A stretch of DNA of 64,000 nucleotides from Norana najaformis (taxonomy: Eukaryota > Annelida > Clitellata > Crassiclitellata > Hormogastridae): NCBI GenBank assembly GCA_964023275.1, contig OZ029919.1, forward strand, positions 8,823,202-8,887,201, written 5' to 3'. Both the position numbers and the translations under genes were made by a program. Each line of letters opens with the position of its first letter. Position 1 is the stretch's first letter. Below, in pieces: positions 1-11,800 of the stretch. A model generated the notes under the pieces. It did not search any database. It was not told where the DNA came from and saw nothing but the letters and a program-made list of their open reading frames with translations.

Positions 1-931
1 CTGCTAGCGAATTTAGACTGCTATGCGCAGAAGGTCAAAACAAGGTTCCATGCCTATGTTGCAAAATCATAAGACATGCAGCCTAGGTTGTGAAGTGTGT
101 CCACCAACAATTCATACAATGACTTTCATCTGGCCCACATAATACCCTGGGATACTGAGCTGGCCACCAGTTCCCGTCAGTGTGCGCACGCTGTGAGCCT
201 TAAGAACGCGGCTTTTTGACCTCTGACCTCAACAGTCTCTGTAATGGATACTTCTGTAACCGAGGTAATTCCAGTGAGTACGCAAGTACAAAAGTAAGTA
301 AACTCTTGTAGTATATCGCACCACGCAGTTAGCCTCGTCGCCATAGAAGTCACATCATTATAGCAATAGTCAGCCTTAATGCAGTTCTGACAGGAACAGA
401 GGCACCCTAATGCAGAGAACCGACCTGCAAGATATCAGCTCGCACCTCAGGCACGATCAGACTCCATGAAGTCTGAAGGTATCTAGGCAACAGCTAATCT
501 AGATAGGACGGATCAGCTCTACTCGATCCTACTTAGCTGATGAGTAAAATATTACACCAGGTGAAGGGCCGGGGAGGTCTATAGAAGGACCACGCCTATC
601 TGTCACTCACGACCGATAGACGGGATTAGCCTAGGGAGAGGATAGGAAGAGGAGGAGCATAGGTTTAGACATACATCATACCTTCACCGAAAGTCTTAGG
701 CAAGGCCAAAAGATAAGTATCCAATTAGATTCAGAATGCATCACTTGGAAGCCCAGCAGAAATAAACTTAACGGAATGTAATCAGAAGTAAGCAGGTAAT
801 CAGAGGTAGAACGGCAGTCAAAATGTAGACAGGATACAGGATTCCGGTGTCCTCCAGAGGTTGCAGTCAATCGTTGTGCGTAGAATTAGATTTAAATTCG
901 TCGAACTGCTACGTCCTTTCGTTCTGTATAG
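1..931. other. Left edge: probable FIP intron, no firm exon
   Basis: No convincing coding exon. A 29-nt segment at 236-264 has a good acceptor (CTCTGACCTCAACAG) and a donor (GAG|GTAATT) and would encode SVMDTSVTE, but its phase does not join cleanly to the next candidate exon, so it is not called. ORFs here are short and lack family features. Confidence 0.4.
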
Positions 932-3900
932 CATATTTCGGTCGATCTAGAAGTATTCGAAATCATACTCGCGTTACGGTATTGGAAAGACATTCATATT
1001 CTTCAAGACAATTAAACTACAGAAAATCATCTCCTTCTGATGACGCAGAAGAACTTGGTTACACTTCGAAGAGGGTTTCAAGCTTGACTGCGCTCTCCAT
1101 TAAAAGCGTAATGCATGAATGTTGTAAAGAACAGATGACTTAAAACAACTACTCCGTGTGCAAGTATTGTTTAAGTATTAACAAGTCATCAGTCGGCCCC
1201 TATTATGATGCACTAACTGTTTCAAACGTCGTTCATGAGGAGTTAGCTGACTTCTGTTTGGTAACTGTACGGGCAAGAACATTCTCGATTGTTTGTAGAA
1301 GTTTTATTTGGGATGAATCGATGTTATGGAAGAGGAAGTTGCAGTAGTCAAGTTTGGAATGAACTGATGTAGCATTGTGCAAGCAGTTTTATAATCTTTA
1401 AAATCTTGCCCGTTAAGTCTGATTTTTTCCAGAAGATAAGGTACTAATAACGGACTGTGTGATTCAAAACCAGACATCTGGCAACCCTAACAGGTGTGTG
1501 TAGCTATGTCATTACAATAGATCTTTACATTTAGTCGTAATTTCTTTCGACTTGTGTGAAGGTCCAAGCTATTCAACGCCAACATACGGGGAGATTCTAC
1601 GCAAGCGACCGGTGAGGCCGCGCTCTCTTCACACGCTGACTGAAGAAAGCCAAGAGTCGAAGAAAAACGAAACAATAGAAAGTATCAACAACGCTAAGAA
1701 CGTCTACTCCTCTCCGAACCTTAGAGGAAAACCCTGTGGAACACCTGCCAACGCGGAGAACTGTGAGTTCGTTGGTCGTTCTGCGTTGATCTCGTCTGTG
1801 TGCTATTGCATTCGTCAATTTATATATCGGCGTTGAATATATATTTACAATGACTTCACTTCTCTCCTACTTTTGCAATGGTCCTACCCTTTCTGTCTGC
1901 TTCTAACATAGTTGTTAAGACTATTGCTGTCCTCCTTTAGATTCCTTGATAATTGCTCAAAACATTTTAATGCCTTCTAGTTTGGATCGGACTGTTTAGG
2001 TCTTTTTTTGGTAAAGAGTTTGAACTTTTCTGTCGAGAACTCTACAACTCCTGTTAATATGAGATTACCTGTGAAAAATCTCGTTCCTGCAACTTAGTTT
2101 TTTGGGCGCTTAAGATTTTTTTTAGAATGCGATTATGATTAGGAATTGCCGCCTAAAGGCGGGCGTACGCCGGCGAACCCACCCCGTCCGACCCGAATGC
2201 TCAATTAAATCGGGTCGGATGAGTTCGCTGTAGTGTATGGCCGCGTTAAAGGAAGAAAGGTTTTGCTTGGGGTTGCTGTTCATGATATGTAAATGCGTCA
2301 CTTCCGATCAAGCCTTTGAGAACTATACTTGAGACAGACAGACACACACACACACTCACACACACATACTGACACAGACAGACAGACAGGCAGACAGGTA
2401 TAGGCGCTGATCATAGGCAATTAGCTAAGCTATTCTTATTGCTATTAGACATTACGATGATATAGGCTTTACATTTGAGTGCAGAAAAATCTGTCTAATC
2501 ATATAAGCAACCATCTCACTGAGCTTATACTTCGAATCACAGAGCTGAAACTTTAGGCCTATCCCACTTGCACTCAGTGAAGTTTTACAGCAGCCTACGG
2601 TCATCTGTCTTGAACATTTGTAAGGTATAATATCATGTAAGCCTACGTATCACGTGCATGTAGCCGAACATTTATGTGGCGCCTTTAAGGCACCTATTAA
2701 AAGCGCTGGAACATGGCTAACAGTTTGTAAGTGTAGCTGAAAATGTTTCTAACAGTGCGTCTGCCGAAGCAGTTCGGACTTCCAGCCGAAGACTGTTCTG
2801 AACCATACGTACTTCAATTGTGCTACAGATTTCGTGTATAAATGTTCCTTTGTTCAGATACTCGGGCAGCCACCAAAAGACATTCGTACATCGAATGTGG
2901 CGAGACTCCGCCGATGGTGGCCGCCTACACTCTGAACGAGATCGAGGACTTCATGACGACCGAGAAGCAGCGACTGTGTCAATCAACGAACGCAGCTGGA
3001 TCGCAGTCGCAGCTGAACATTGTCAGAGACAAGGACCACTTCGAAGGATACGACAGAGATGTAAGATAGGAAGGAGGCGACGGTTTCATGTCATAAACTG
3101 CATTCTTGTTGTATTGGTGTGCATTCATGCGTGTACATATTGCACGGCTTGCAGGTCGACCTTCAGATGGGGTAAGTGAAGCACGCGAGGGCAATTCCTA
3201 CATTTACTTAGTCTAACTGAAGAAGTAAAAAGATACTGTGCTTTGTTGCCAAGAAGTGTAACGCCTCTTTAATTGAGACCTATAGAGACAGTATACAAGT
3301 TTCTTCATTCCTGATGACCTTTTTGGCTGTCTTGCTCTTTGTGGTTTGTTGATTCAACCCTACCACGCCTTCTAAACTGAAACAATGTTAACATCTCACC
3401 CTTTGGTGGATGGCTTAGGTCTATCTTTCCTCTTTCCTTCTCAGCTGATCTCCCAGACTTTTAGCCCAAACTGAATTCAACAATTTTTACCTTTATGGTC
3501 ATAATCGGGGGCCCAATGCACCTCTGGCCCCACGTTTTGGAGTGGGGGCCCGCCCTCTTGCCGACGCCCTTAGCTGTAATTCCCCCAAAAGAAATGCGCT
3601 TATTTGTAAGACATATGAAGCCCATATTGGACTACTGTCATATTCTCACCGTATCGTCAACATCTGACTTTGCAGCTGGGGTCACTTCGGGTGTATGCAT
3701 TGCATATGAAATACTGTTGTACTGGGCTGTATTTAAGAAGTGTGTACTGCTGTTAACAGGATCTGATTAAGCTCGTTTTGGAACAGCAGTCGTGGATGCA
3801 GCTGAAGCAAGCATACGTTCAGGACCTTGAGCATTACATAGACGGTCTGCTGATAAGAGTTCTCGACACAAATCACCAAGCAATTCTGGAATATCCTTAC

Positions 3901-4017
3901 AACCGAATTGGAAACCGATCGCAACAGACCAGGAAGGCAGACGACAGCCAAAAATGGGCTGCGGGCACATCAAAAAAGAAACGCCTTATCGACATATTAA
4001 AAATGTGGACACAGTAA
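932..4017 (+). CDS. Rab11 family-interacting protein, class I-like, C-terminal part (5'-partial)
   Basis: Last exons of a Rab11-FIP, an adaptor that binds active Rab11 and steers recycling-endosome traffic. The final exon (3760-4017) begins DLIKLVLEQQSW and contains LEHYIDGLLIRVLD, matching the family Rab11-binding helix (ELEDYIDNLLVRV-like, with the conserved Y-I-D core), then a short basic tail and stop TAA. Exons supported by splice sites and phase: 1562-1762 (donor GTGAGT, ends with one spare nt), 2858-3060 (polypyrimidine acceptor TTCCTTTGTTCAG; the spare T plus AT gives Tyr; donor GTAAGA) and 3760-4017. These encode Ser/Thr-rich, probably disordered sequence (for example YSTPTYGEILRKRP) before the helix. 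A further upstream exon at about 932-1123 (Ser-rich, ends ..ALSIKSVMHEC) fits in phase if donor GTAAAG is used, but is less certain. The N-terminal C2 domain expected for class I FIPs is not in the window. FIP1, FIP2 and FIP5 cannot be told apart here. Recognition of the last exon is strong; the upstream exons are inference. Confidence 0.78.
2147..2246. repeat. GC-rich foldback cluster (possible tiny MITE)
   Basis: A GC-rich island in AT-rich intron carries three dyads in a row: a 14-bp palindrome CCGCCTAAAGGCGG (2149-2162), the 10-bp palindrome GGCGTACGCC (2162-2171), and a hairpin with perfect 10-bp arms TCCGACCCGA / TCGGGTCGGA (2187-2196 and 2210-2219, 13-nt loop). The ends are roughly inverted (GCCGC..GGCGAAC versus GTTCGC..GGCCGC), which suggests a short non-autonomous DNA transposon. 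That assignment is inference. Confidence 0.45.
2335..2400. repeat. CA/GACA microsatellite
   Basis: Runs of CACACA and GACAGACA units in the intron of the FIP gene before the exon at 2858. Confidence 0.85.
2672..2716 (+). repeat. GCGCC-type SINE fragment
   Basis: Fragment with the TTTATGTGGCGCCTTTAAGG start and GCGCTGG end. Similar 'tttatatagcgcc' fragments recur at about 8845, 17970, 18345, 18555 and 40045, which marks a dispersed short repeat family. Confidence 0.45.
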
Positions 4018-4122
4018 CTCTGCCAAGCAGTCGTCACACATGCTGACTGTGGTCTTGCCACTGCAAACGTATCGTAGACCCTGATAAATCTGTGAAAATA
4101 TACTGGTCGAAACCATAGACGC

Positions 4123-4128
4123 AATAAA
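4123..4128 (+). promoter_or_regulatory. poly(A) signal of the FIP gene
   Basis: Canonical AATAAA about 105 bp after the FIP stop codon, inside a short unremarkable 3' UTR. It is the nearest canonical hexamer downstream of the stop. Confidence 0.55.
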
Positions 4129-4217
4129 ACCTAGAAACATCTGCAGTGGTGCTATGTAGTCATTGACTCTGCTATACATTCCAGGTTTTGATCAACATAG
4201 CTTTATAAACCCACTGA

Positions 4218-4315
4218 CTTGACGCAGCGCTTGTGAATAAACTGGTGCCCTGCACTTAGTTTTTAAGTAATGCTTTAGAAATTTGGAGTTTACTATTACG
4301 ATTTATAAAGCAGGA
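4218..4315 (+). mobile_element. GATTACG-tailed LINE/SINE 3' end
   Basis: About 95 bp (GTGAATAAACTGGTGCCCTG..CACTTAG..TTTAGAAATTTGGAG..ATTACGATT) matching the 3' half of the copies at 5622, 56850, 57718, 60925 and 62885. Confidence 0.6.
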
Positions 4316-4789
4316 ACTTGACGACAGGCTAAAGCTGAATTAGTAACAGCAGTTAATATTTTAAGCAGAATTGTTCTCTGCAGCTCTTCAGGTGCTTTTT
4401 TGGGGGAGAAAAAGTAGTTGTAATATTCGATCCCAGTCGTTGCAGTTTTCTTCTGATCACTATCCAATCATTCTAGGTATTGATTTTAATTTGACAGAGT
4501 GATGGATTCAATGCCAATTGGATGTTTCTCTGAATGAGCGACTGAGCACACGATGTCCAAGCACAACATATAAAGGTTTAAAAATTACAAACTTTGTAAA
4601 AACCTTTTGTTCATTTGAGTCATTTGTTGCAACAGATGTCATTTAAATATGTAACCAGGAACAGGACCTATCAAAGAGTGAGGTATTTCGGCAATTCATT
4701 CAGCATTTATAAATTGGCAACCTGGAGAAATCCAAGAAATTAATACCAAGAAATGATCGACCAACTCCTTGACTGATTCAAATACCATA

Positions 4790-4902
4790 GTACAAAACAT
4801 GGTGAAAGACCAATTTAAAAACATCAGAATGCTTTGTGCAGGTACAAACAAGAAGCAATAACCAAAGCAGCTTTGCTCAGGAGTAACAAAAACAAAATTG
4901 AG
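4790..4902 (+). repeat. Inverted repeat, left arm
   Basis: Reverse complement of 6674-6786 over about 113 bp with moderate divergence. It contains the shared string AAAGCAGCTTTGCTCAGGAG. The arms are 1.8 kb apart; the right arm lies in an MTO1 intron. Confidence 0.75.
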
Positions 4903-5356
4903 GGAATGGATGCTGAAAGAAAGATTCTTTGTGAGTCCTACGCCGCCAAAGAGTCGCCGGCGAACACAAATCTTCTTTCAGTATCTTGGTGGCGAGCGGT
5001 GCTACTGATTAGCGACGTAACTTTGGAGGTCTTTAGGTCTTTCACAGCACATGGGTTCGTGAATGGATCTGTCCGACCGTAAAGAGACGTAACGACGATT
5101 ATTTCTTTCACATGTATATTACAAATATGTACAACGTATATACAGCAACTTCAGCACATAAGTCTTTTGATTCGCATCTGTCTGTTAATCTAGCGTGGTC
5201 CGTTTAAGAGATGCAGTATTACTTTTTCTTCTGCTCTCCAGAACCTAACGCCTCCTCGACCCCGTTATCCAGCGAATGCCTTCTTCGCTTGGCATCCTTC
5301 CTTAACTTCCCCTCCGTCTGTCAATTATCCATCTTCTCTCTTTCAACGTCCCTCTG

Positions 5357-5360
5357 TTCC

Positions 5361-5398
<38 letters not shown>
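5357..5398. repeat. (CT)n microsatellite
   Basis: About 20 uninterrupted CT units in a pyrimidine-rich stretch. The ORF crossing it is an artefact. Confidence 0.95.
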
Positions 5399-5400
<2 letters not shown>

Positions 5401-5621
5401 CTTCTTCTTTCTCTCTCTTCCAGCTGTGAATCAATTATTCAATCACTTCTCTCAAGGGGCTCCTATCGTGCAAGTTAATGCCTCGCCTGACGTCTCTCCG
5501 TGTTCCGTACAAATTAATCACACAAATACATAAGAGTAAACTATCCGCCATAAATGCAATCTACATTATGCAAAAATCTAAAATTCCAAATTTTCACTAC
5601 TGATGCTACTAAATCGTAATC

Positions 5622-5735
5622 ATAATTGTAAGCTTGAGATTTCTACAGCGCCTAATGAAAGCTATGTCGCGGGAATTACCTTATTTCACAGGCACTCTGT
5701 CAAAACAAAATCAACAGGCAGGAAGAGTTCGGTTC
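5622..5735 (-). mobile_element. GATTACG-tailed SINE, reverse copy
   Basis: Reading the minus strand: GACCTGGAACCGAACTC.., TGTTGATTTTGTTTTGACAG.., a TAGCTTTC..GGCGCTGTAGAAATC core and a degenerate GATTACG tail. Best matched by 57718-57845 and 62885-63030. Confidence 0.7.
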
Positions 5736-5862
5736 CAGGTCAAGATCTAAGGGTTAGCCAGGCAGAATACTGTTAAGCAGTGTTACTTAAGGTCAGCTTC
5801 AGCACAATTCACTTTTCACTCACTGTACGAGATAAAAATATTCATGGTACTCCCACAGCAAT

Positions 5863-8800
5863 TCACGATGCAGCTGAAGATTTCATTTTATTGAGGTTTT
5901 TGGCATGCCGTAACAAGATGACAAGGGCTGACTGAGTAACTCCAGGTATTCTAGCTGCACTGGCAACCTGAAATCAAGCATAATTCTTTACCTCTCAATA
6001 AATGCCAGTAAAATTTTCAATGTAGGGTGTTTATTAAAATATCAAAAATTCTTGGACAAACAACCAGCTTAAATCTGCGAATTTACTCGTTTAAGTCATT
6101 GCTTTACCTTCAGCTTACTCTTTAACATACACTAAAATATTAGTTATAACAGTAAGATCTGTCAAGTCGTCTAATGCAACTCACCGTTTGGGGTCGAATT
6201 TCAGACAATTTCTGCTTTGCTTCCAGCGAAATATTTAATCTGAAATCAGGAAATTAGTTATTTTACATTTACAGACATAAAATACATACATACATACAAA
6301 AATACATGAAATAAAAAGTAAAATGTCAATGCAAATACAGAAATGATTAGCATGTTTTAAATCTTCAAGCATTTACACTAAATTTAAACAGCATCAAACT
6401 GGTTCACAGTTCTATTTGTAATGTGAAATCTACAGGTTCATGTCTCCGAGAGACTTTTAATGGATCCTGTGCAATCATTAAAGGACAGCGGCACAGCACC
6501 AACAATTGATTCTTTGTGCATTAGATATCATTAGATATCATTCTTTGTGCAATAGATATCAATGTCATACAAATGCAAGCAAATACTTATGCTTTTGTTC
6601 CAGTTCATTTGGGATAGACGTATCATTCTTCATTAATTTCAGCTGGCCTTTTAATAAAGATGCATAAACATTTTCAATTTCGTATTTCTTACTCCTGAGC
6701 AAAGCTGCTTTGGCTGTTGCATCTTGTCTGTCCCTACACAAAGCATTTTGATGTTTTCAAATTGGTCTTACACCATGTTTTGTACTACGGGTAGTTATAA
6801 TCTAAACTAACAAGCTTTGTGCTATGGGTACTTATAACCTAATCTAATGGCTTCTATAGCACTGTTATCATATGTACAAAGCATCAATCAATGATTGCTT
6901 CAAGTGAAATCATACTCAAAATCATAGTCCTTTGGAAAAGCCCAGACAAAATCCAATGGGTCATAGAAATCAGAATCATTTACAACATGACTGGACATTA
7001 GAAAATATTCTTTCCCATTCTATGTTGCTTGGAAATACCTTTCGTAATCCAGATCGTCTGGAAGGCTTATCAATTCGTCTCTTCGCAATTCCTCCATTTC
7101 TTCCAACTGTTCTTCCAGTGCATGACTGTACATCGCTAAATCAACAAGATCACAGAAACATCACCCATAAAAGTCAATAATGCAGAATGTAACCGTTTCT
7201 ATTTGACTCCTCAGTTATTCCAGTCAAAGCAAAGACAAGAATGCAAATAACTCGTATTACGTAAATTCACCAGAAGCATGTGAAGACTCTAAATTTCTGA
7301 ATATCACAGTCAGTTTTCATTCATTCTCATTATTCTCATCACTGTAACAATTTAGTTTCCAGAAAGCTTTGTTACAAGCAAACAAGGTAGCATGATGATT
7401 AGAGGTCAAGGTTCAAGTCTCTGCCAGGAAAGACATTTCTAAACTTCATTTCACAAAATTCGACCTGGCTTCTCTAAAGAATTATGATATTTGATTGTGA
7501 TTTTGACTTGAAACGGCCATCAACTGATGCCTTGGGAATTATGATAACAGTGTTATCGATGTCATTAGATTAGATTAGATAAATGACTACATCTGGAAAA
7601 CAGCTCAAAACAGACAACGAAGTAAGGGAGAGGAATGGCCACCAATCTTCATAAACAGAGGCCGAGAAAAAGAAGCTGCACACACTTCAAACTAATTGCA
7701 TTATAAAGATTACCCAAACATTGAATTCTCAAAGTAATACCACTTTTCATCCTGAGAAATTCCAAACTGTTCTCTGAGACACTTAGCTGCACTACTCTGC
7801 CACTCACCCTCAATTTTTGCCCGACGGGATACATCAGGATTCGACAGAAGATGACCAAAAGTATCTGGATAAAGTTTGGCAAGAGTTTCAGTTGAAAGGT
7901 AGTCACCAGTTAGCATATCAAATGCACTTTAAACCAAAGACAACATAAATACAGATTACAAGAAAGCAGTACTGATAAACCTTAAAAAGTTATTTGATTT
8001 CACACTTAACAAGACTTAAGTGTGGAATAATACTAATAATAATACTGTCATAAATTGACCATACTACATCTCATGACATTCCATCACAGTTCATACTGAA
8101 GCCAATTTATTAGTTTAACTGCTGCTAGTAGAGATTTCTACAGATTCCTCACATAATTGGAAGCTCATTGGGCTTCTTGTGCACTGGACCTTCTTCCACT
8201 TGGAACAATCTTTCATCAAATATATGTACTGTTTCAAATGATCCAGCTAAACGTACATTTTCTGTTTACTTTCAGTCTCACTTGTTTAGATCAGTTAATT
8301 GGCCATGCAAGCTTTTGGAAGAGGTTTGAAAGAAGCTATATAAATGTTTTATTACATTGCCATGTCTTTCAACTTGGTGGTTTAAATCGGGAATAATTTT
8401 AATATGGAGCTAAATGCATGATACCTTTTCAGCTGAGTGCAGTCCTGATCTGAAAAATGTGCGTCACTTCTCCATTTTGACACGGTTTGCTTGAAGTCCA
8501 TCAATAAATCCAAACACGACTGCAATTCCTTTCTTATCTTAACTGTTTTAAGCTGCCTCTTCCGACTAACGCAACCAGTGCTAAAGCCTGTCATTGAATA
8601 AAGATAAAGGTCAAAATGAGATCAATTTCGGGGGCTCAACTAAATTTCGGATCCACGACAAGAGCTGTTTTATGTCAGATTTAGATAAATGAAACGACTC
8701 AGAGACTTTGGTGTGTTTCAGTGACCATTTCAGAAAGTATGAACCCCTACACAAAGCACATTACAAGGCTAGCACTAAACTGATCAGTCATTATGCAGCA

Positions 8801-11800
8801 GTGTGCTGCACATTCATTCATTCATTCAATCATTCAGAGCATTTATATAGCGCCCCTTCAAGTTGTATACCCAGAGGCACTCCCAGCCCATCTCCGGCAA
8901 GAGAGAACAGTTTTCAACTGTTGCCGAAAGGCACATCTAGCACCCTTTGTCAGAAGGACATGTTGATTAAGAGGGAGATCATTCTATGTAGAAGGCCCAA
9001 CCATAATGTAATACACAATATAATCAAGGAAGATGCTGCAAAGACTAAGGTCTAACATAAGAAAATACAAGAATTATTTATTAGAACCATGGAAACTGTT
9101 TAATTGCTAGGATGCTGCTCACAACTGTATTACACTGTACTTTTAAAGCCTACCCAGTACCCAGATACAAAACTTAATTTAAGAAAATATCTGCACCTCG
9201 AAAGTCCTTGTCTTTATAGCTGACTAATAATTTATTATAATGGACAGTAAAGCTAAACTTAACGACCAACCCTTAGAGAATCACTTTCTCCTGTATTTTG
9301 CAATTTTCTCTCATATTTAACAGCTTTTTAACAACAAAGAGATTTTCTTTATTGGATAAACAATGATGAAACAACAGCAAAACAACAGACTTCAATTACA
9401 AACTGAATGAAGGGCCAACAAAAACTTACAGACTTAACCGAGTTTAATTATATCATCAATGAAATGATTTTTTGTATTAGAATGTTATGACAAACCTTTT
9501 TCTGTCAGCCGGAGGTCCGCATTATCAGGTCGGAGATGAATTCGGAATTCAGCACGGCTTGTGAACATACGGTAAGGTTCACTTGCTCCAAAGGTCGTAA
9601 GGTCATCAATCATGACCCCAATGTACGATTCAGTTCGACTGAGGGTAAATGGAGGCTGATTCCGAATGTTAAGCACAGCATTGATTCCAGCAATAATACC
9701 CTAAGGAAGTTGACAAACAGAGCTTATTACTATATGCAATAAAACTATATGGTTATTAAATTATTACAGTTTTACAATGCCTCATAGAAATCACACCAAA
9801 TTTGCAAAGTAAACAGTTGCAGCAAGAAGAACAAAAAATTCATTAAGTGTGACAAAAAATCAGCGTTCATTGTCTAAAACTGAATCTCGAATACATTTGA
9901 ACAATGAAATCAAACAGAAAGCTACTTGTAGTAACATAAGTATTTAGACCTTGCTTACACTTACTTCAAATAAACTGATCTCAAAGCCCAGCTCGGTTAA
10001 GGTCTAGAAATGATTTTTGAAATCAGGAAATTATACTCGTAAACTCTGCATATTCAGTCACCTGAGCCGCTGCCTCTTCATAGCCTGTCGTACCATTTAT
10101 CTGCCCAGCAAAGAACAGATTCTGTATTAAGTTCGTTTCAAGTGAAGGCTTAATTTGACGTGGATCAACATAATCGTATTCAACACCATAACCTGTAAGC
10201 AAATTCAGCCAATTTCGATCATATCAGTTTTCATGCTATTTCAAAATTTTATATTCTTATAGTTAGCATATCGAAAGTGTAATCTACAAACTTGTAGCTT
10301 TTACCACATCTGTAATCCTGTGAAGACAAGTCAGACAGACAGAGATAAAATTTCTACCCAAACACCAAGAAATGCTTATAAAATGAACATTCTGAATTAT
10401 GAGAAATTTCAGAATTCTAAGTAAGCGATGCTCCTAAAAGGTGCTGCATAAAATATTCATGAACATAAGCATAACTCTCTAATGTGCAGCATTCATTTGG
10501 TCTGCAGAATACAATCCCTTCAAACTAATCCCAAGCTTTTGAGGTGAATTCATAAATTAGAGCGATATAAATATCTGATAAATAATAATAATAATAATAA
10601 TCAAGCAGCCTGCCATGATATTCATCATTACTGTGAATCTGTCAAGGATTTCTCAACATAAACTTCAGTGACAAGCAGAACTTACTTAACCTGTATTCAC
10701 AGCAAACTGGAGCCTTTAAAGCTCCTCCCACGGTTTTTACATTAATGTTAATAGACAGGTCATGAAATTCACCTCAGCCCATCTTTTCCAGACTAGTGCT
10801 AGATGAACAATTGCTTTCATATGTTCCTGTGTAGGCTGTGTAGATTTTTTACAGTGCCATAGATATTGCCTGACATTACATTACACTAGACAGTTAGATG
10901 TCTCCTGCAAATGCTACTACAGCCAGTGCATTGATAAGTGTTGCACTACATTAGAAGCGGTTGTCCTTCTAAACACATGCTCCAGTACTCACGTTCGACC
11001 ACTGCTAATTACATTGCCCATAACTGGCTTCGATCAGTCCTTAAATGGCACTATACAAAATTTCAGATGCACACGTACAAACATACATACCAGCAACTAC
11101 ATACATACCAGCACAAACATACATTGCTGTACATACATACAACCACACAGATCAATCTATGCTTATAACTTGCAGTGCACTAGCGACACCTAGCAGAGTA
11201 GTTCTAATTGTAGTACCTCATTCATCCATTTTGTTTCCTGACCAGCAGTTGTTTTTGCATCCAAACCGTACTGACCTGGTCGAACAATGACAGCATTTTC
11301 AAGGCACGGAACGCTGTTTATGATCTGCTGTTGAATGTTTTCTGGCATCGTGCAAGACATTCCTTGAGGGTAGATCAGATCTGAACTCAGTCCTAAACAT
11401 CAGCAGAAAACACACACAACATTCAATCATAACTTTTTGCATTTCTTCCTTGCAACCTTTATTCTGATAACTGCTTTGAAAATATGCCATCAGATCTTGC
11501 AACATGGACATAGGGCATGTTAACAAATGCATTTGCTGTTAGATTGTTCATTCCAAAATAGCAGCAACAAATGAAGACTAACTATACAACACAAAATCCT
11601 AATGCAGATAAACTGAAGGATAAACCAAATAAAATATCCGAAATAAGTCATTTATAAAAAACACTGGCCAACAGAAAAATTTTTTTTTCTTGTTGCCTTC
11701 GGTTTTAGACCTGTTCTTGGGGTAATTTTGGGCGCTGATTCAGAAAATGTCATTGGATTGAGTGCATCAGGTCTAGTTTCTGAGATATCGTCGATTTTGT

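Larger units (their letters stand above)
4018..5862. other. FIP-MTO1 tail-to-tail spacer
   Basis: Holds the FIP 3' UTR, a GATTACG-tailed SINE/LINE tail (4218-4315), one arm of an inverted repeat (4790-4902), a CT microsatellite and a reverse-oriented SINE. The ORF around 4834-5082 runs through the inverted-repeat arm and has no family support. No further gene is seen. Confidence 0.6.

Noticed and set aside
236..264. Micro-exon of the FIP gene
   Set aside because: Splice signals look fair, but the phase does not connect to the next candidate exon and nine residues cannot be recognised.
7649..7807. Extending MTO1 exon 13 to the donor GG|GTAATC at 7713
   Set aside because: The phase fails with exon 14 and the added residues do not fit the family; the GTGAGT donor at 7807 gives [13 protein letters not shown] in frame.
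8708..9055. 115-codon ORF
   Set aside because: Lies over a dispersed repeat in an MTO1 intron; no motif or splice context.
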